Source: DAOTXS01 sp034435055 (GTDB lineage Bacteria; Chloroflexota; Anaerolineae; UBA4142). From it: a DNA stretch of 64,000 bases. Location: positions 124,001 to 188,000 of the forward strand of contig DAOTXS010000039.1 in the NCBI GenBank assembly GCA_034435055.1. Reading direction: 5' to 3'. The notes under the pieces were generated by a model, which ran no database searches, was not told where the DNA came from, and saw nothing but the letters and a program-made list of their open reading frames with translations. Both the position numbers and the translations under genes were made by a program. Below are positions 17,069-26,427 of this stretch, one piece after another (the first letter of the stretch is position 1; each line of letters begins with the position of its first letter).

Positions 17069-17959
17069 CTACTCCGCGACGACGGGCACCATTTGCGCGC
17101 GATGATTGACGAAACCTTCAAGCGCAAAAATAATCAGTGCGACCCAAACAATTCCAAATCCGATGAACTGCGTCAGCGAGAACGGCTCGCGGTACACCAA
17201 CACGCCAAGCAAAAACTGCAACGTCGGTGCGATATATTGCAAAATGCCGATGAACGACAATGGGATGCGGCGCGCCGCAGAAGCGAACAGCAACAACGGA
17301 ATCGTCGTCACGACGCCGGCACCGATGAGCAAAATATCGGAGACGATGCCGGTGTGGAGAAACGCGCCTTGCCCGGTTGCATCGGAAAAGATCAAAAAGA
17401 GAAATGCCGGGATAAACAGGATCGCAGTTTCTAAAGTCAAACCGTACAGCGAATTGAGCGGCGCAAGTTTTTTGACGAGGCCGTACGTGCCAAACGAAAA
17501 CGCCAGCGTGAGCGCGATCCACGGCAGCGAGCCGTACGCAATTGTCAAATACGCTACGCCGATTGCCGCGAGGATGACCGGAATCCATTGCAACGGGCGC
17601 AACCGTTCGCGCAGAATAATCACACCCATCGATACGCTGAGGAGCGGGTTGATGAAATAACCCAGCGACGTTTCGATGATAAAGCCGGCGTTGACGCCCC
17701 AAACATAGACGAGCCAGTTGATCGTGAGGACCATTGCGGCGGCGACGTAGATGCGCAAAACGCGCGGCGCGGCAATCGCGGCGCGGAACGATTGCCATTG
17801 CCGCGTAACCCAAACGATGACGAGTAAAATCACGCACGACCAAATGATGCGATGCCCGATCAATTGCAACGCCGAAACGTGCGTGAGCCATTTCCAATAA
17901 ATGGGGAACAAGCCCCAAAAACCGTACGCGCCGATGGCAAACCAAATGCCTCTGTTCAT
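17069..17959 (-). CDS. rarD: RarD-like DMT/EamA transporter
   Basis: A 296-residue, ten-span permease. The opening MNRGIWFAIGAYGFWGLFPI with YWKWL and GHRIIWS is characteristic of RarD. The second EamA half starts near NSLYGLTLETAILFIPAFLF. RarD proteins are implicated in amino-acid or chloramphenicol-related export. The frame is open upstream to 18115, but that part overlaps the M28 gene, so the ATG seven bases after the M28 stop is used. Confidence 0.9.
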   Translation of the reverse strand: MNRGIWFAIGAYGFWGLFPIYWKWLTHVSALQLIGHRIIWSCVILLVIVWVTRQWQSFRAAIAAPRVLRIYVAAAMVLTINWLVYVWGVNAGFIIETSLGYFINPLLSVSMGVIILRERLRPLQWIPVILAAIGVAYLTIAYGSLPWIALTLAFSFGTYGLVKKLAPLNSLYGLTLETAILFIPAFLFLIFSDATGQGAFLHTGIVSDILLIGAGVVTTIPLLLFASAARRIPLSFIGILQYIAPTLQFLLGVLVYREPFSLTQFIGFGIVWVALIIFALEGFVNHRAQMVPVVAE

Positions 17960-17966
17960 CCGTTCC

Positions 17967-19331
17967 TCAAAACTTCCACTTGTCTTGCGCGCGCAACGGT
18001 TGTTCCAAATCCTGCGCGATGAGAATCTGTTTGATCTCTTCCGGCGTTCGATGCCGACCGAGTGAGCCATCGTGTTGCGCCAGCCGCAGCAACACGCGCG
18101 CCGCGACCATCGCACACTCTTTCATCTCGCGCTCGCTCACCTTGTCGAGCGTGTCCATCGCCGTGTGACCAAAGCCACGACCGAGGGCGCGATTTTCTTC
18201 CCGCGCGATCATCATAATCGCCGGGACGCCGTGCATCAAAAACGGAAAGTGGTCAGACGCGGTGGCAATTTTTTCGGTGAGCCGTAACGGATAGCGCGTC
18301 GCTTTGCTAATTTGTTTGAGCAACGCCTCGACATCGCTCAAGCCGTTGAACGAAAATCCTTTCGCGCCGTTGCCGACGGCACCATCGAGATTGATCATCA
18401 AGGCAATCTCTTTCAACTGGTCGCGATTCTTTTCCACAAAAATTGTGGAGCCGAGCACGCCCAGCTCTTCGCACGCGATACCCCAAAAGCGAATCGTCCG
18501 CTTGAGTTGAGTTTTCAACGCTCCAAACATCCGCGCAAGTTCAAGCACGAGGCAAGTGCCGGTGCCGTCGTCCATCGCGCCTTGCGAAATATCATGTCCA
18601 TCGTAATGCGCGCCGACGAGAATTACTTCGTTCGATTTGCCAGGCACATCGCCAAAGACGTGATGCGCGATGGTGGGCTTGGATTCATTCTGCACATCGA
18701 GCGCGACCATCGTTTCGCCTTTTTCGATCAAGCGTTTGAGCGCGAACCCGGTTTCGTACGAAACCGCGACCGCCGGGATTTCACCCAAGCGCCCCGCGCG
18801 CAACGAGCCGGTTTCTGGCAAACCGCCCGGCAAATGCCGCGTGTAAATAAATCCAATTGCGCCCGCAGCAACCGCGCGTCCGTACTTTTCCCGGCGATGC
18901 GGCTGGCGACCTTCTTCCGGGTTCGCGCTGGAACATAGTACGATTTTCCCGGCAAGTTGTCCGGCTTTGGCGACGTACTCTTTTTCCGTTCCCATCCCAA
19001 CATCGACGAGCGATGCGCGCAAACCACCCGGCGGTGTTGATGGCGAATAGACGAGCGAGATCGCGTCGTACGTGCGTTGCGCCGGCGCGACAACGTTGAG
19101 CATGCACGTGCCGCGCCACCAACCGAGATACTCGAACGGAAACAGGTTGATGTTTGTCAAGCCGTAACGATGAAACGTCTCGCGGATGAAATCGCGCGCT
19201 TGCGCCTCGCTCGGCGAGCCGGCAAAACGACTGCCAAAATCGACGAGTGTTTCCAGATTCGCGTAAATGTCCGGTGATGTCCACGCTTCCGCGATGAGTT
19301 GTTTGTCGAGAGTGTTGATGTCCACGACCAT
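17967..19331 (-). CDS. M28 family metallopeptidase with PA domain
   Basis: A 454-residue aminopeptidase/carboxypeptidase-like protein. A PA (protease-associated) segment spans ~110-215 (AGKIVLCSSANPEEG to GEIPAVAVSYETG). The M28 core follows with the zinc ligands in VGAHYDGHD, AMDDGTGTC, IACEELGVLGS and INLDGAVG, plus a late His in GFGHTAMDTLDK. No signal peptide, so probably cytoplasmic. The start ATG with AAGGAA just upstream is preferred over a frame extended into the neighbouring palindrome. Consistent with peptide breakdown after uptake by the nearby Opp-type transporter. Confidence 0.9.
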   Translation of the reverse strand: MVVDINTLDKQLIAEAWTSPDIYANLETLVDFGSRFAGSPSEAQARDFIRETFHRYGLTNINLFPFEYLGWWRGTCMLNVVAPAQRTYDAISLVYSPSTPPGGLRASLVDVGMGTEKEYVAKAGQLAGKIVLCSSANPEEGRQPHRREKYGRAVAAGAIGFIYTRHLPGGLPETGSLRAGRLGEIPAVAVSYETGFALKRLIEKGETMVALDVQNESKPTIAHHVFGDVPGKSNEVILVGAHYDGHDISQGAMDDGTGTCLVLELARMFGALKTQLKRTIRFWGIACEELGVLGSTIFVEKNRDQLKEIALMINLDGAVGNGAKGFSFNGLSDVEALLKQISKATRYPLRLTEKIATASDHFPFLMHGVPAIMMIAREENRALGRGFGHTAMDTLDKVSEREMKECAMVAARVLLRLAQHDGSLGRHRTPEEIKQILIAQDLEQPLRAQDKWKF

Positions 19332-19344
19332 TTCCTTTTTGAAC

Positions 19345-19395
19345 CGCCAAGACGCAAAGGACGCGAAGAACAATTAAATCCTTTGCGTCTTGGCG
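19345..19395. repeat. Perfect 17-bp inverted repeat between two peptidase genes
   Basis: CGCCAAGACGCAAAGGA / TCCTTTGCGTCTTGGCG with a 17-base loop. It lies 8 bases after the M20 stop on the minus strand and may shape the transcript between the two genes. Member of a recurring element family. Confidence 0.8.
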
Positions 19396-19403
19396 ATGAA
19401 GAT

Positions 19404-20732
19404 TTATTTTCCACAGAATTTTGACACCACATCATACAACACGCGCGTGCCAAAATCCAAATTCGCCACGCTGATGCGTTCGTTGTGCGCGTGCGCAAGC
19501 CCGGTCATCGACGGACCTTCGTAGCGCATCGGCACAAAGCCCAACACTTTGGTGCCTAGCGTCGTTACGCTTTTTGCGTCCGTCCCGCCGGTAATCAAGC
19601 CGGGTACAAGTGTCGCTCCCGGTTCGTGTTTTTCAATCACTTGGCGAATCGTTTCAAACAACGGCGAGTCCGGGTCAGATTCAAGCGCGGGATAAATTGG
19701 TCCAAATTCAATTTCGACTTGATTGCCGATGACAGCGCGCAATTCTTGCTCCAACGATTCACGCGTGGTGCCGGGCAAAATCCGGCAATCGACTTGGCAT
19801 TCCGCTTCTGCCGGAATCACGTTGATCTTGCTTCCGGCTTTGAGAATCGTCGGCACGGCAGTGTTGCGCATCGCCGCGTTGAGGCGACGCTTTTGCGGTT
19901 CGGGTAAAGGCAACGATGCAAGCGATTTTTCGTACGTCGCTTCATCGAGCAAGCCGAGCAAGTTTTCGCGCTGACCATCGTTCACGTGCCGTGCCATCGC
20001 TTGGATTTGCGCGCGCACTGATTTTGTGACACGCAACGGTAACGGCGTTTCGATCAGTTTTGCCATCGCTTTAGATAGCAGCAGAATCGCGTTGTGCTGG
20101 TGCGGTTGTGAGGCGTGTCCCGGCTGTCCGCGTCCACGCAACGTGAACCGCGCCGAACCTTTCTCGGCGGTCGAGCAAACGAAAAACACTTTACCATCGA
20201 TAACGATGCTCGTCGGTCCGCCTTCGTTGATCGCGTACTCGGCGCGAATCAAATCGGGATGATTCTGCGCGACCCAGCCCGCGCCCATTCGTCCGCCAGT
20301 TTCCTCGTCCGCGTTCGCCATAAAAATCACGTCGCGTTTGAGTGGCACGTTTTCACGTTTGAGTAAAAGAAAAACCATCAGTTCCATCGCGACCATTTGC
20401 TTCATATCGGTCGCGCCGCGTCCCCAAACAATTCCATCGATCAAATCGCCGGAGAAGGGTGGATGCTCCCACTTGTCCGCTTCGGCAGGAACAACATCGA
20501 CGTGGCCCATCAGCAAAAGCGGCGGAAGCGAACCATCGCCTTTCAAGCGCGCGACAAGATTGCCGCGTCCCGGCGCGGATTCGAGGATCATCGAATCGAT
20601 GTCATCGCGTTTGAGTATTTGGGCGATGTGTTCGAGGCACGGGGTTTCGTTGCCCGGCGGATTGGTGGTGTCGAAGCGGATGAGGTCTTGGACAAGTTTA
20701 GTGACTTGATTGCGAGTTTGTTCCCAGTTCAT
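19404..20732 (-). CDS. M20/M25/M40 peptidase (ArgE/DapE/CPG2 family)
   Basis: A 442-residue zinc peptidase: LLLMGHVDVVPAEADKWEH (first His and Asp), VWGRGATDMKQMVAMELM (bridging Asp), FMANADEETGGRMGAGWVAQ (catalytic Glu pair), and the dimerisation domain ~200-320. This family includes broad dipeptidases and deacylases; ArgE and DapE sensu stricto are less likely given the surrounding peptide-transport genes. It starts the minus-strand peptidase run. The ribosome site AAGGAC lies before the ATG. Confidence 0.9.
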   Translation of the reverse strand: MNWEQTRNQVTKLVQDLIRFDTTNPPGNETPCLEHIAQILKRDDIDSMILESAPGRGNLVARLKGDGSLPPLLLMGHVDVVPAEADKWEHPPFSGDLIDGIVWGRGATDMKQMVAMELMVFLLLKRENVPLKRDVIFMANADEETGGRMGAGWVAQNHPDLIRAEYAINEGGPTSIVIDGKVFFVCSTAEKGSARFTLRGRGQPGHASQPHQHNAILLLSKAMAKLIETPLPLRVTKSVRAQIQAMARHVNDGQRENLLGLLDEATYEKSLASLPLPEPQKRRLNAAMRNTAVPTILKAGSKINVIPAEAECQVDCRILPGTTRESLEQELRAVIGNQVEIEFGPIYPALESDPDSPLFETIRQVIEKHEPGATLVPGLITGGTDAKSVTTLGTKVLGFVPMRYEGPSMTGLAHAHNERISVANLDFGTRVLYDVVSKFCGK

Positions 20733-20814
20733 TGAGAGTCCTTTGCGAATAATTTTGTTGCGCGAGCCGTTGACTCGCCGTGAATACAGTATACCGATAA
20801 ATCAGCGTCCAAGC

Positions 20815-20850
20815 AAAAACAGGTAGACAGGTTTTCCCTGCCTACCTGTT
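20815..20850 (-). terminator. Terminator of the first Opp/Dpp operon
   Basis: On the minus strand AACAGGTAGGCAGG and its near-complement (one mismatch) close a 5-base loop and are followed by GTTTTTGC. It lies 20 bases after the dppC-like stop. Confidence 0.72.
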
Positions 20851-20870
20851 CACCGCTCACGCCATTCTGC

Positions 20871-21797
20871 TCACTCGACATGATGTGGATCGAGCGCGTC
20901 GCGCAAACCATCGCCGATGTAATTCAGCGAAAGAACGGTAAACAGAATTGCCAAGCCGGGAAAGATCGCCGTCCACGGCGCGTAGGTCATTTGCGCCTGC
21001 GCGTTCTTGAGCATATTGCCCCAGGTTGCCGTTGGCGGTTGCACGCCAAAACCCAAAAATGAAAGTGTCGATTCGGTGATGATTGCCGCGCCCACACGCA
21101 ACGTTGCGGCGACGATAATTGGGCTTGCGGCGTTCGGGAGGATGTGACGAAAGATGATGCGAAAATTCTTGGTGCCGGACATTCGCGCCGCTTCGACGAA
21201 TTCTTTGGCTTTGAGCGAAAGGAATTGTCCACGCACCAGCCGCGCAATGGGGGGCCAAACCAAAATACCGATGATGATGATGATGGGCGTGGGGCCGCCG
21301 CTGATGGCTGGATTGTTGGTGCTCCGCAAAAGTTGCGCGAAAATCAACAGCAAGAAGAGTTGTGGAATCGCGAGCATATAATCGGTAAAGCGCATCAGCA
21401 CATTATCGATCCGCCCGCCGTAAAATCCGGCGAGCGAACCAATCGTCGTGCCAATCGTGATGGCGATCAACATCGTCGCCACGCCGATCAGAATCGAGAT
21501 GCGCCCGCCGTCCCATAACCGGACAAACATATCGCGTCCCAGTTCGTCGGTGCCAAAAGGATGCGCGAGCGACGGTTCTTCGCGAATCAGATCGAGATGC
21601 GTTTTGCCGGGATCGTAGTTGGCAAGCCACGGCACGAAGATGCACAACACGACAAAGGTGATGATGGTCGTCAATCCGAGCAATGCCGGTTTGTGTTTGC
21701 GAAAACGCCGCCAGACCATTGCGCCCCACGATTGCTGGGGGCGCATGCGCGCTTGCCAATCGACGTTGATAGTTGGAGTCAAAGTGGTTTGGGTCAT
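20871..21797 (-). CDS. Oligopeptide/dipeptide ABC permease, DppC type
   Basis: A 308-residue inner-membrane permease. The N-terminal OppC domain starts at VWRRFRKHKPALLGLTTII. GTDELGRDMFVRLWDGGRIS is typical of DppC. The EAA-type loop is EFVEAARMSGTKNFRIIFRH, then ILPNAASPIIV. The preferred ATG is at 21797, two bases beyond the DppB stop; an upstream extension overlaps dppB. It partners the DppB-like permease and the lipoprotein upstream. No ATPase genes are seen. Confidence 0.92.
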   Translation of the reverse strand: MTQTTLTPTINVDWQARMRPQQSWGAMVWRRFRKHKPALLGLTTIITFVVLCIFVPWLANYDPGKTHLDLIREEPSLAHPFGTDELGRDMFVRLWDGGRISILIGVATMLIAITIGTTIGSLAGFYGGRIDNVLMRFTDYMLAIPQLFLLLIFAQLLRSTNNPAISGGPTPIIIIIGILVWPPIARLVRGQFLSLKAKEFVEAARMSGTKNFRIIFRHILPNAASPIIVAATLRVGAAIITESTLSFLGFGVQPPTATWGNMLKNAQAQMTYAPWTAIFPGLAILFTVLSLNYIGDGLRDALDPHHVE

Positions 21798-21798
21798 A

Positions 21799-22770
21799 CT
21801 AATCAAACCGAATTCGCGGATCGAGAAACGCGTAGACAATGTCGGTGATGAGACCGAACGCGACAATCAGCGTCGCGCTCATCATCAGCACTCCCATCAT
21901 CACCGCGTAATCGCCGCGTTCGATGGAGTTGAAGAATAGCCGCCCCATCCCGGGCCACGAGAAAATTGTTTCGGTGATAAGCGCGCCGGCGAACAAGCCG
22001 GGAATTTCGATGCCGATAATTGTGACGAGCGGCAGGACGGAATTTTTGAGTGCGTGTTTCAAAATCACGGCGCGCTCGTGCTGACCTTTGGCGTACGCCG
22101 TGCGGATGTAATCTTGATGCAAAACATCGAGCATCCCGGCGCGCATATACCGGATGTGCGTGCCGAGCGAGAAAAACGTCAACACGCTTGCCGGCAAGAT
22201 GAGGTGTGTGATGCGATCTTCGAACGAGAATGGCGCGCCGATGGTGAACATCCCGCCGCCCGGCAACAGCGGTCCACCCGCCGGATGTTTGAGCGTGGCG
22301 TTAAAGATAATGATGAGAATAAGTCCGAACCAAAAGACTGGCATCGATTGACCGATGAAGGCGACGGTGGTCATCAAATGATCGAACCACGAGTACTGCC
22401 GCGTCGCGGAAATGATGCCGATGGGAATCGAAATCAATAGCGCGAAGAAAAACGCGGTCAGCGACAAGTAAAGGGTGTTGGGCAGTTTCTCTGTGATTTC
22501 CACAAGCGCCGGACGCCGCGTAACTTGGGAAATCCCCCAATCGCCAGTAACCACCGAGGTGAGCCACGTCCAATACCGTACGTGAATCGGTGCATCGAGA
22601 CCGAGTTCTCGCTTGAGCCGCTCTAAATCTTCCGGCGTGATATCGGGATTGTTTTGATACGCGGCAAGCGGTCCGCCGGGAATCAGGTTCATCAAGATAA
22701 AGACCGTGAAGCTGATGATAATCAAAAGCGGCAGTGCTTGGATGATGCGACGGATGATGTATTGGGTCAT
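21799..22770 (-). CDS. Oligopeptide/dipeptide ABC permease, DppB type
   Basis: A 323-residue permease that opens MTQYIIRRIIQALPLLIIIS and has six spans, RSSM-type loop equivalent RYMRAGMLDVLHQDYIRTAY, then AKGQHERAVILKHALKNSVL and the NSIERGDYAVMMGV end. The longer frame to 22824 only translates the hairpin in front of the gene, so ATG 22770 is used. Forms a heterodimer with the DppC-like protein. Confidence 0.92.
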   Translation of the reverse strand: MTQYIIRRIIQALPLLIIISFTVFILMNLIPGGPLAAYQNNPDITPEDLERLKRELGLDAPIHVRYWTWLTSVVTGDWGISQVTRRPALVEITEKLPNTLYLSLTAFFFALLISIPIGIISATRQYSWFDHLMTTVAFIGQSMPVFWFGLILIIIFNATLKHPAGGPLLPGGGMFTIGAPFSFEDRITHLILPASVLTFFSLGTHIRYMRAGMLDVLHQDYIRTAYAKGQHERAVILKHALKNSVLPLVTIIGIEIPGLFAGALITETIFSWPGMGRLFFNSIERGDYAVMMGVLMMSATLIVAFGLITDIVYAFLDPRIRFD

Positions 22771-22786
22771 CGTTGGATCGTTAGGT

Positions 22787-22826
22787 CGTTGGATCGTTGC
22801 GTCATTTGGCACGCAACGATCCAACG
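22787..22826. repeat. Perfect 16-bp inverted repeat between SBP and DppB genes
   Basis: CGTTGGATCGTTGCGT / ACGCAACGATCCAACG with an 8-base loop; a further CGTTGGATCG lies just outside. A hairpin after the substrate-binding-protein gene often stabilises that part of the mRNA and so raises the binding protein over the permeases. That role is inferred. Confidence 0.75.
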
Positions 22827-22848
22827 ATGAAACTATGCAACTATCGAA

Positions 22849-24654
22849 CTACTTGAGCGACCAGTTCTCGGAATTCCAACCGTTATTGTCCCACGCGTTC
22901 TCGACCCAACCAAGCAAGCGATCACGATATGAATCGAGATCGAGGCGCTGATACAAGTAGATCATATTGGCGTTATCGTACGTGTATTGTGCGAGTTGGC
23001 AGTAGAGGTCTTTGCGTTTGGCGGTGTCCGGTTCTTTGGATGCTTGATCCAAAATCGCGTCCACCTTGGGATCGTTCAAGCGTGTGTAGTTGACGCCGCC
23101 CTTGTTTTGTTCGCTCGGAATGTTCTTGGAATACCAGAGGTTCATCATCTGGCTGTGTGGATCGATGCCGGCGTTTGTGGTGTACATGATAATGTCAAAG
23201 TTACCACGACGGCGCGGCGATGCCGCATCCCAGTTGCCAATGACGACGGACGACGGCGCGTTTTCGATGAACAACTCTACGCCGATTGCCTTCATATCTT
23301 CGACGATCAACACTTGCGAATCTTCGCGCAGTTTATTGCCAGAGGTCGTCGAATATTTCAAGCGCAGGCGCGTACCATCGGGTGCGACCTTGGCACCTTT
23401 TGCCACGCGAATGCCATCGGGTCCCGGCACCCAGCCGGCTTCGGTGAGCAATTGTTTGGCTTTTTCCGGATCGTACGGGTACGCCTTGACGTTGGTGCAG
23501 TTAAAGTAACCGGCGTTCAATTCGCTGGAACCGGGTTGCGCTTTGCCATACAGCAATTTGTCGATGATGCGTTGTTTGTTGATGCCGTAGCCAATAGCCA
23601 AGCGGACTTTGACATCGCTCAAGATGAGGTGCGGTTTAGTGGGATCGGAGGGATCTTTGTTCTCCGCCATATTGAGGAACAAACGCTCGCCACCGATTTG
23701 GAGCGGAGTGGAAATTTTCACCCCCGCCATTTTTTCCAACAATGGGAAATCGGCTTCCGTGTTGTTCCACATAATGTCCACTTCGCCGCTGTTGAGTAAT
23801 TGCATCGCGACTTCGGACGACGGCACGATGCGGATGACAACTTGATCGAGGTACGGTTTGTCTTTTTCACGATAATTTGGGTTGCGCGACATTGTGATGA
23901 ACGCGTCGGCTTGCCACTCGTCGATCTTGAAAGGACCGGTGCCAATTGGCTTGCGATTGAACGCCCAATTCTTCATGTCCGTCAGAGCGCCAGCGGCGTG
24001 TTGTGGTATCAAGTCGCTTGCAAAGAGCGTCAGGTACGGCGCGTAGAATTCTTTGAACTTGATGACAACGGTGTTCGGGTCCGGGCAATCGACGGTTTCA
24101 ACCTTGTCGTAACCGGTCGTTGATACAACACCTTGCCCCGGCGTCATCCACGCTTGCCACGTGAATTTGAAATCGTTGCAGGTGACCGGCTTGCCATCCG
24201 AGTACACCAGTCCTTCTTTGAGTTTCCAAGTCACGGTTTTGCCGTCCGCGCTCACGCCGCCATTCTGAACAGTCGGGATTTCTTTGGCAAGGTTTGGAAC
24301 GCGCGTGCCATCAGGCATGACTTTGGACATACCTTCTTGAACGAAAACGAGAACCTCGTCCATCACTGTTTGCGTGCCAAGCAACGCGTTGAGTGTGATG
24401 GGCGATTGCCAAACTGCCATTGTAACTTTGCCGCCGCGCTTGGGTCCAGCCGTCGGAACTGCTGTGGGTGCGGTGGTGGGTGGCTTGGTTGCTGCGGGTG
24501 CGGAGGAACTTGCGACGGATGAAGCGGATGAACTCGAAGCTGCTGGGGGCGGCGGTGCTTTCGTGGGTTCGGGGGTGGGCGCCGCACATGCGCTGACGGT
24601 GACGACGAACAAAATCGACAAGGCGAGCCAAACAATCAATTTTCGTGCGTGCAT
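22849..24654 (-). CDS. Extracellular solute-binding lipoprotein, family 5 (Opp/Dpp)
   Basis: A 601-residue lipoprotein. Signal MHARKLIVWLALSILFVVTV ends in the lipobox VSAC (Cys23). A Pro/Ala/Ser spacer follows (25-72), then the SBP_bac_5 fold: GGKVTMAVWQSPITLNALLG, the LKEGLVYSDGKPVTCNDFKF block near 140, and VRLAIGYGINKQRIIDKLL near 350. It captures peptides or related solutes for the two permeases downstream. A strong AAGGAGG ribosome site precedes the ATG. The ligand cannot be read from sequence. Confidence 0.93.
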   Translation of the reverse strand: MHARKLIVWLALSILFVVTVSACAAPTPEPTKAPPPPAASSSSASSVASSSAPAATKPPTTAPTAVPTAGPKRGGKVTMAVWQSPITLNALLGTQTVMDEVLVFVQEGMSKVMPDGTRVPNLAKEIPTVQNGGVSADGKTVTWKLKEGLVYSDGKPVTCNDFKFTWQAWMTPGQGVVSTTGYDKVETVDCPDPNTVVIKFKEFYAPYLTLFASDLIPQHAAGALTDMKNWAFNRKPIGTGPFKIDEWQADAFITMSRNPNYREKDKPYLDQVVIRIVPSSEVAMQLLNSGEVDIMWNNTEADFPLLEKMAGVKISTPLQIGGERLFLNMAENKDPSDPTKPHLILSDVKVRLAIGYGINKQRIIDKLLYGKAQPGSSELNAGYFNCTNVKAYPYDPEKAKQLLTEAGWVPGPDGIRVAKGAKVAPDGTRLRLKYSTTSGNKLREDSQVLIVEDMKAIGVELFIENAPSSVVIGNWDAASPRRRGNFDIIMYTTNAGIDPHSQMMNLWYSKNIPSEQNKGGVNYTRLNDPKVDAILDQASKEPDTAKRKDLYCQLAQYTYDNANMIYLYQRLDLDSYRDRLLGWVENAWDNNGWNSENWSLK

Positions 24655-24768
24655 TTCTTCTCCTCCTTTAATTGTTGCACAAGATCAAATCTGGCGCGTC
24701 TGATTTATGAAATTTCCCGGTTGTTTCACCCCCTCTCAATTAAAAAATGGAGAGTTGAACTTGGGCAG

Positions 24769-24797
24769 ATTCTATCACGGATAATGCGGCTAGTCAA
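24769..24797 (-). promoter_or_regulatory. Promoter of the first Opp/Dpp operon
   Basis: On the minus strand TTGACT, 17 bases, TAGAAT. The ~110-base leader contains a small CTCTC/GAGAG hairpin before the ribosome site. Confidence 0.75.
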
Positions 24798-24805
24798 TCA
24801 TTTGT

Positions 24806-25837
24806 TTATAAACTGACCCAACCGTTGTTCTCCTGCGCCTCAAACGCGCCGACAATCCGCTCGAACTCGGCTTGCGCGGTGCAGTGAATGAGTGGCAGGC
24901 GCAAGGCGTCGCCGTCTGGCAATTTTTGAATGTAGCGCACCGCGTGTTTACGAAACAAAATCATTCCTAATCGCTCGCCGTAAAATTCGATGTTGAGTTG
25001 CACGTGCCGCCGCATCAGCGCGATTTTTTCCGCCGGCGTCACGTCGTGCCGGTCTTTGCGCGAGAAAATCCACGGATTGCCGATTGCGCCCCGGCCAATC
25101 ATCACGCCGTCGCACCCGGTAAATGCTTTGATGCGATCAATGTCGGCGACCGTTTTGACATCGCCGTTGCCGATGACTGGAATCTTCACCGCTTGTTTGA
25201 TTTCAGCAATCGCGTGCCAATCCGCTTCACCTTTGTACGCTTGTTGTTTGGTGCGCGCGTGCACGGCGATGAGTTGTGCGCCGTTGTCTTCCAAAGTTCG
25301 TGCGACCTCTAAATAGTTGCGCGTGTATTCGTCCCAGCCCAAACGAATTTTGCCGGTGACCGGCACGCGCAATTCGCGTGTGAGCCGGGCAAACAATCGC
25401 CCGATTTTTGCCGGGTCGCGCAACATCCCGGACCCCGCGCCGCGCTCTGCGATTTTTTTTACGTAGCATCCCATATTGATATCGATGATCGTCGGATTGT
25501 ATTCGTCTTGCAATTGTTTGGCGATTTCGACCACACGCGCTTCGTCGTGTCCGTAGATTTGAAATGTCATCGGATATTCGCGCGGATCAAATTTCAATTT
25601 GCGGGTCATACTTTCTTTAGGCACGCGCCCGGACAAACTATCGACGTTGATAAATTCGGTGTACGACATCGCGGAGCCGAGTTCGTGGCACAGCAAGCGA
25701 AAGGGCAAATCGGAATAACCGTCCATCGGCGAGAGAATGAGATCGCCATAGACCGGAATCTCGCGGACGAAAAAATGTGGTTTTAGCCCTGCGAGGTTTT
25801 GCAGACCTGACAGGTTTTGGACAAGCGTCGGTTCCAT
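24806..25837 (-). CDS. dusB: tRNA-dihydrouridine synthase (DusB-like)
   Basis: A 343-residue FMN enzyme that reduces uridine to dihydrouridine in tRNA. Features are LILSPMDGYSDLPFRLLCHE, the FQIYGHDE loop, DINMGCYVKKIAERGAGSGM with the catalytic Cys (the usual Pro after it is Tyr), VTGKIRLGWDE, VHARTKQQAYKGEADW and GVMIGRGAIGNPW. The first ~20 residues (NLSGLQNLAGLKP) are the translation of a small repeat, so the functional start could lie slightly later; ATG 25837 is kept. Confidence 0.92.
   Translation of the reverse strand: MEPTLVQNLSGLQNLAGLKPHFFVREIPVYGDLILSPMDGYSDLPFRLLCHELGSAMSYTEFINVDSLSGRVPKESMTRKLKFDPREYPMTFQIYGHDEARVVEIAKQLQDEYNPTIIDINMGCYVKKIAERGAGSGMLRDPAKIGRLFARLTRELRVPVTGKIRLGWDEYTRNYLEVARTLEDNGAQLIAVHARTKQQAYKGEADWHAIAEIKQAVKIPVIGNGDVKTVADIDRIKAFTGCDGVMIGRGAIGNPWIFSRKDRHDVTPAEKIALMRRHVQLNIEFYGERLGMILFRKHAVRYIQKLPDGDALRLPLIHCTAQAEFERIVGAFEAQENNGWVSL
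25788..25821. repeat. Small repeat read into the DusB N-terminus
   Basis: GCGAGGTTTTGCAGACC and GACAGGTTTTGG form an imperfect tandem that encodes the NLSGLQNLAGL stretch of DusB. Confidence 0.5.
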
Positions 25838-25868
25838 CGTGGAGCGATTATACCGGGCAAATTGGGTT

Positions 25869-25897
25869 TTGTAAAACCTTGCGTTTTGTGATACAAT
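25869..25897 (+). promoter_or_regulatory. Promoter of the RRM protein gene
   Basis: TTGTAA, 17 bases, TACAAT, with a ~65-base leader ending in a GGGAGGGG ribosome site. Confidence 0.62.
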
Positions 25898-25968
25898 AAA
25901 ATCAAATCCACGGAATGAAATGCTCAGGCAAGTGCTGGCGTTTTTTCCCAACCCAGGGAGGGGTGTGA

Positions 25969-26319
25969 ATGGAATCGAAACTGTACGTTGGCAACCTGTC
26001 TTACAACACGACGGAAGATGGACTGCGCCAGTTATTTGCACAAGCCGGCGAAGTTAAGCAGGTTTCCTTAATTATGGATCGCGAGACTATGCGTTCGCGT
26101 GGATTCGGTTTTGTCGAGATGGCAAACCAAGCGGATGCTGAAAAGGCGATTCAAATGTTCAACAATTATGAGTTGGACGGACGCCGCTTGATGGTCAACA
26201 TCGCGCGACCGCGTGAAGAACGCGGCGGCAGTGGTGGTGGCTATCGCGGTGGTGGCGGTGGTCGTGGGGGTCGTGGCGGCAGAGGTGGTGGTCGCGGCGG
26301 CGGAGGCGGAAGGAATTAA
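25969..26319 (+). CDS. RRM RNA-binding protein with Gly/Arg-rich tail
   Basis: A 116-residue single-RRM protein like the cold-inducible Rbp proteins of cyanobacteria. RNP-2 is LYVGNL (residues 5-10) and RNP-1 is SRGFGFVEM (~43-51). From residue ~84 the chain is almost only Gly and Arg (RGG-type), favouring RNA binding and multivalent contacts. A strong terminator follows, so it is a single-gene unit just upstream of the ubiquitin-like operon. Confidence 0.95.
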   Translation: MESKLYVGNLSYNTTEDGLRQLFAQAGEVKQVSLIMDRETMRSRGFGFVEMANQADAEKAIQMFNNYELDGRRLMVNIARPREERGGSGGGYRGGGGGRGGRGGRGGGRGGGGGRN

Positions 26320-26335
26320 TCATCGATTCAAAGTT

Positions 26336-26366
26336 AACCCGAAGGGTTCCTACCCTTCGGGTTTTG
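26336..26366 (+). terminator. Rho-independent terminator of the RRM gene
   Basis: AACCCGAAGGGT / ACCCTTCGGGTT with a TCCT loop, followed by TTG and TTTT. Confidence 0.93.
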
Positions 26367-26387
26367 TTTTAAGGTACCCAAGTCCTA

Positions 26388-26417
26388 TTGCCAATTTGAC
26401 CAACCTTCGGGTAAGAT
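26388..26417 (+). promoter_or_regulatory. Probable promoter of the ubiquitin-like operon
   Basis: TTGCCA (5/6), 18 bases, TAAGAT (4/6). The predicted start of transcription (~26424) touches the operator-like palindrome. Confidence 0.58.
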
Positions 26418-26427
26418 GCATCAAGAT

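Noticed and set aside
22771..22824. N-terminal extension of the DppB-like permease
   Set aside because: It only translates the 16-bp hairpin upstream; the usual permease start is at 22770.
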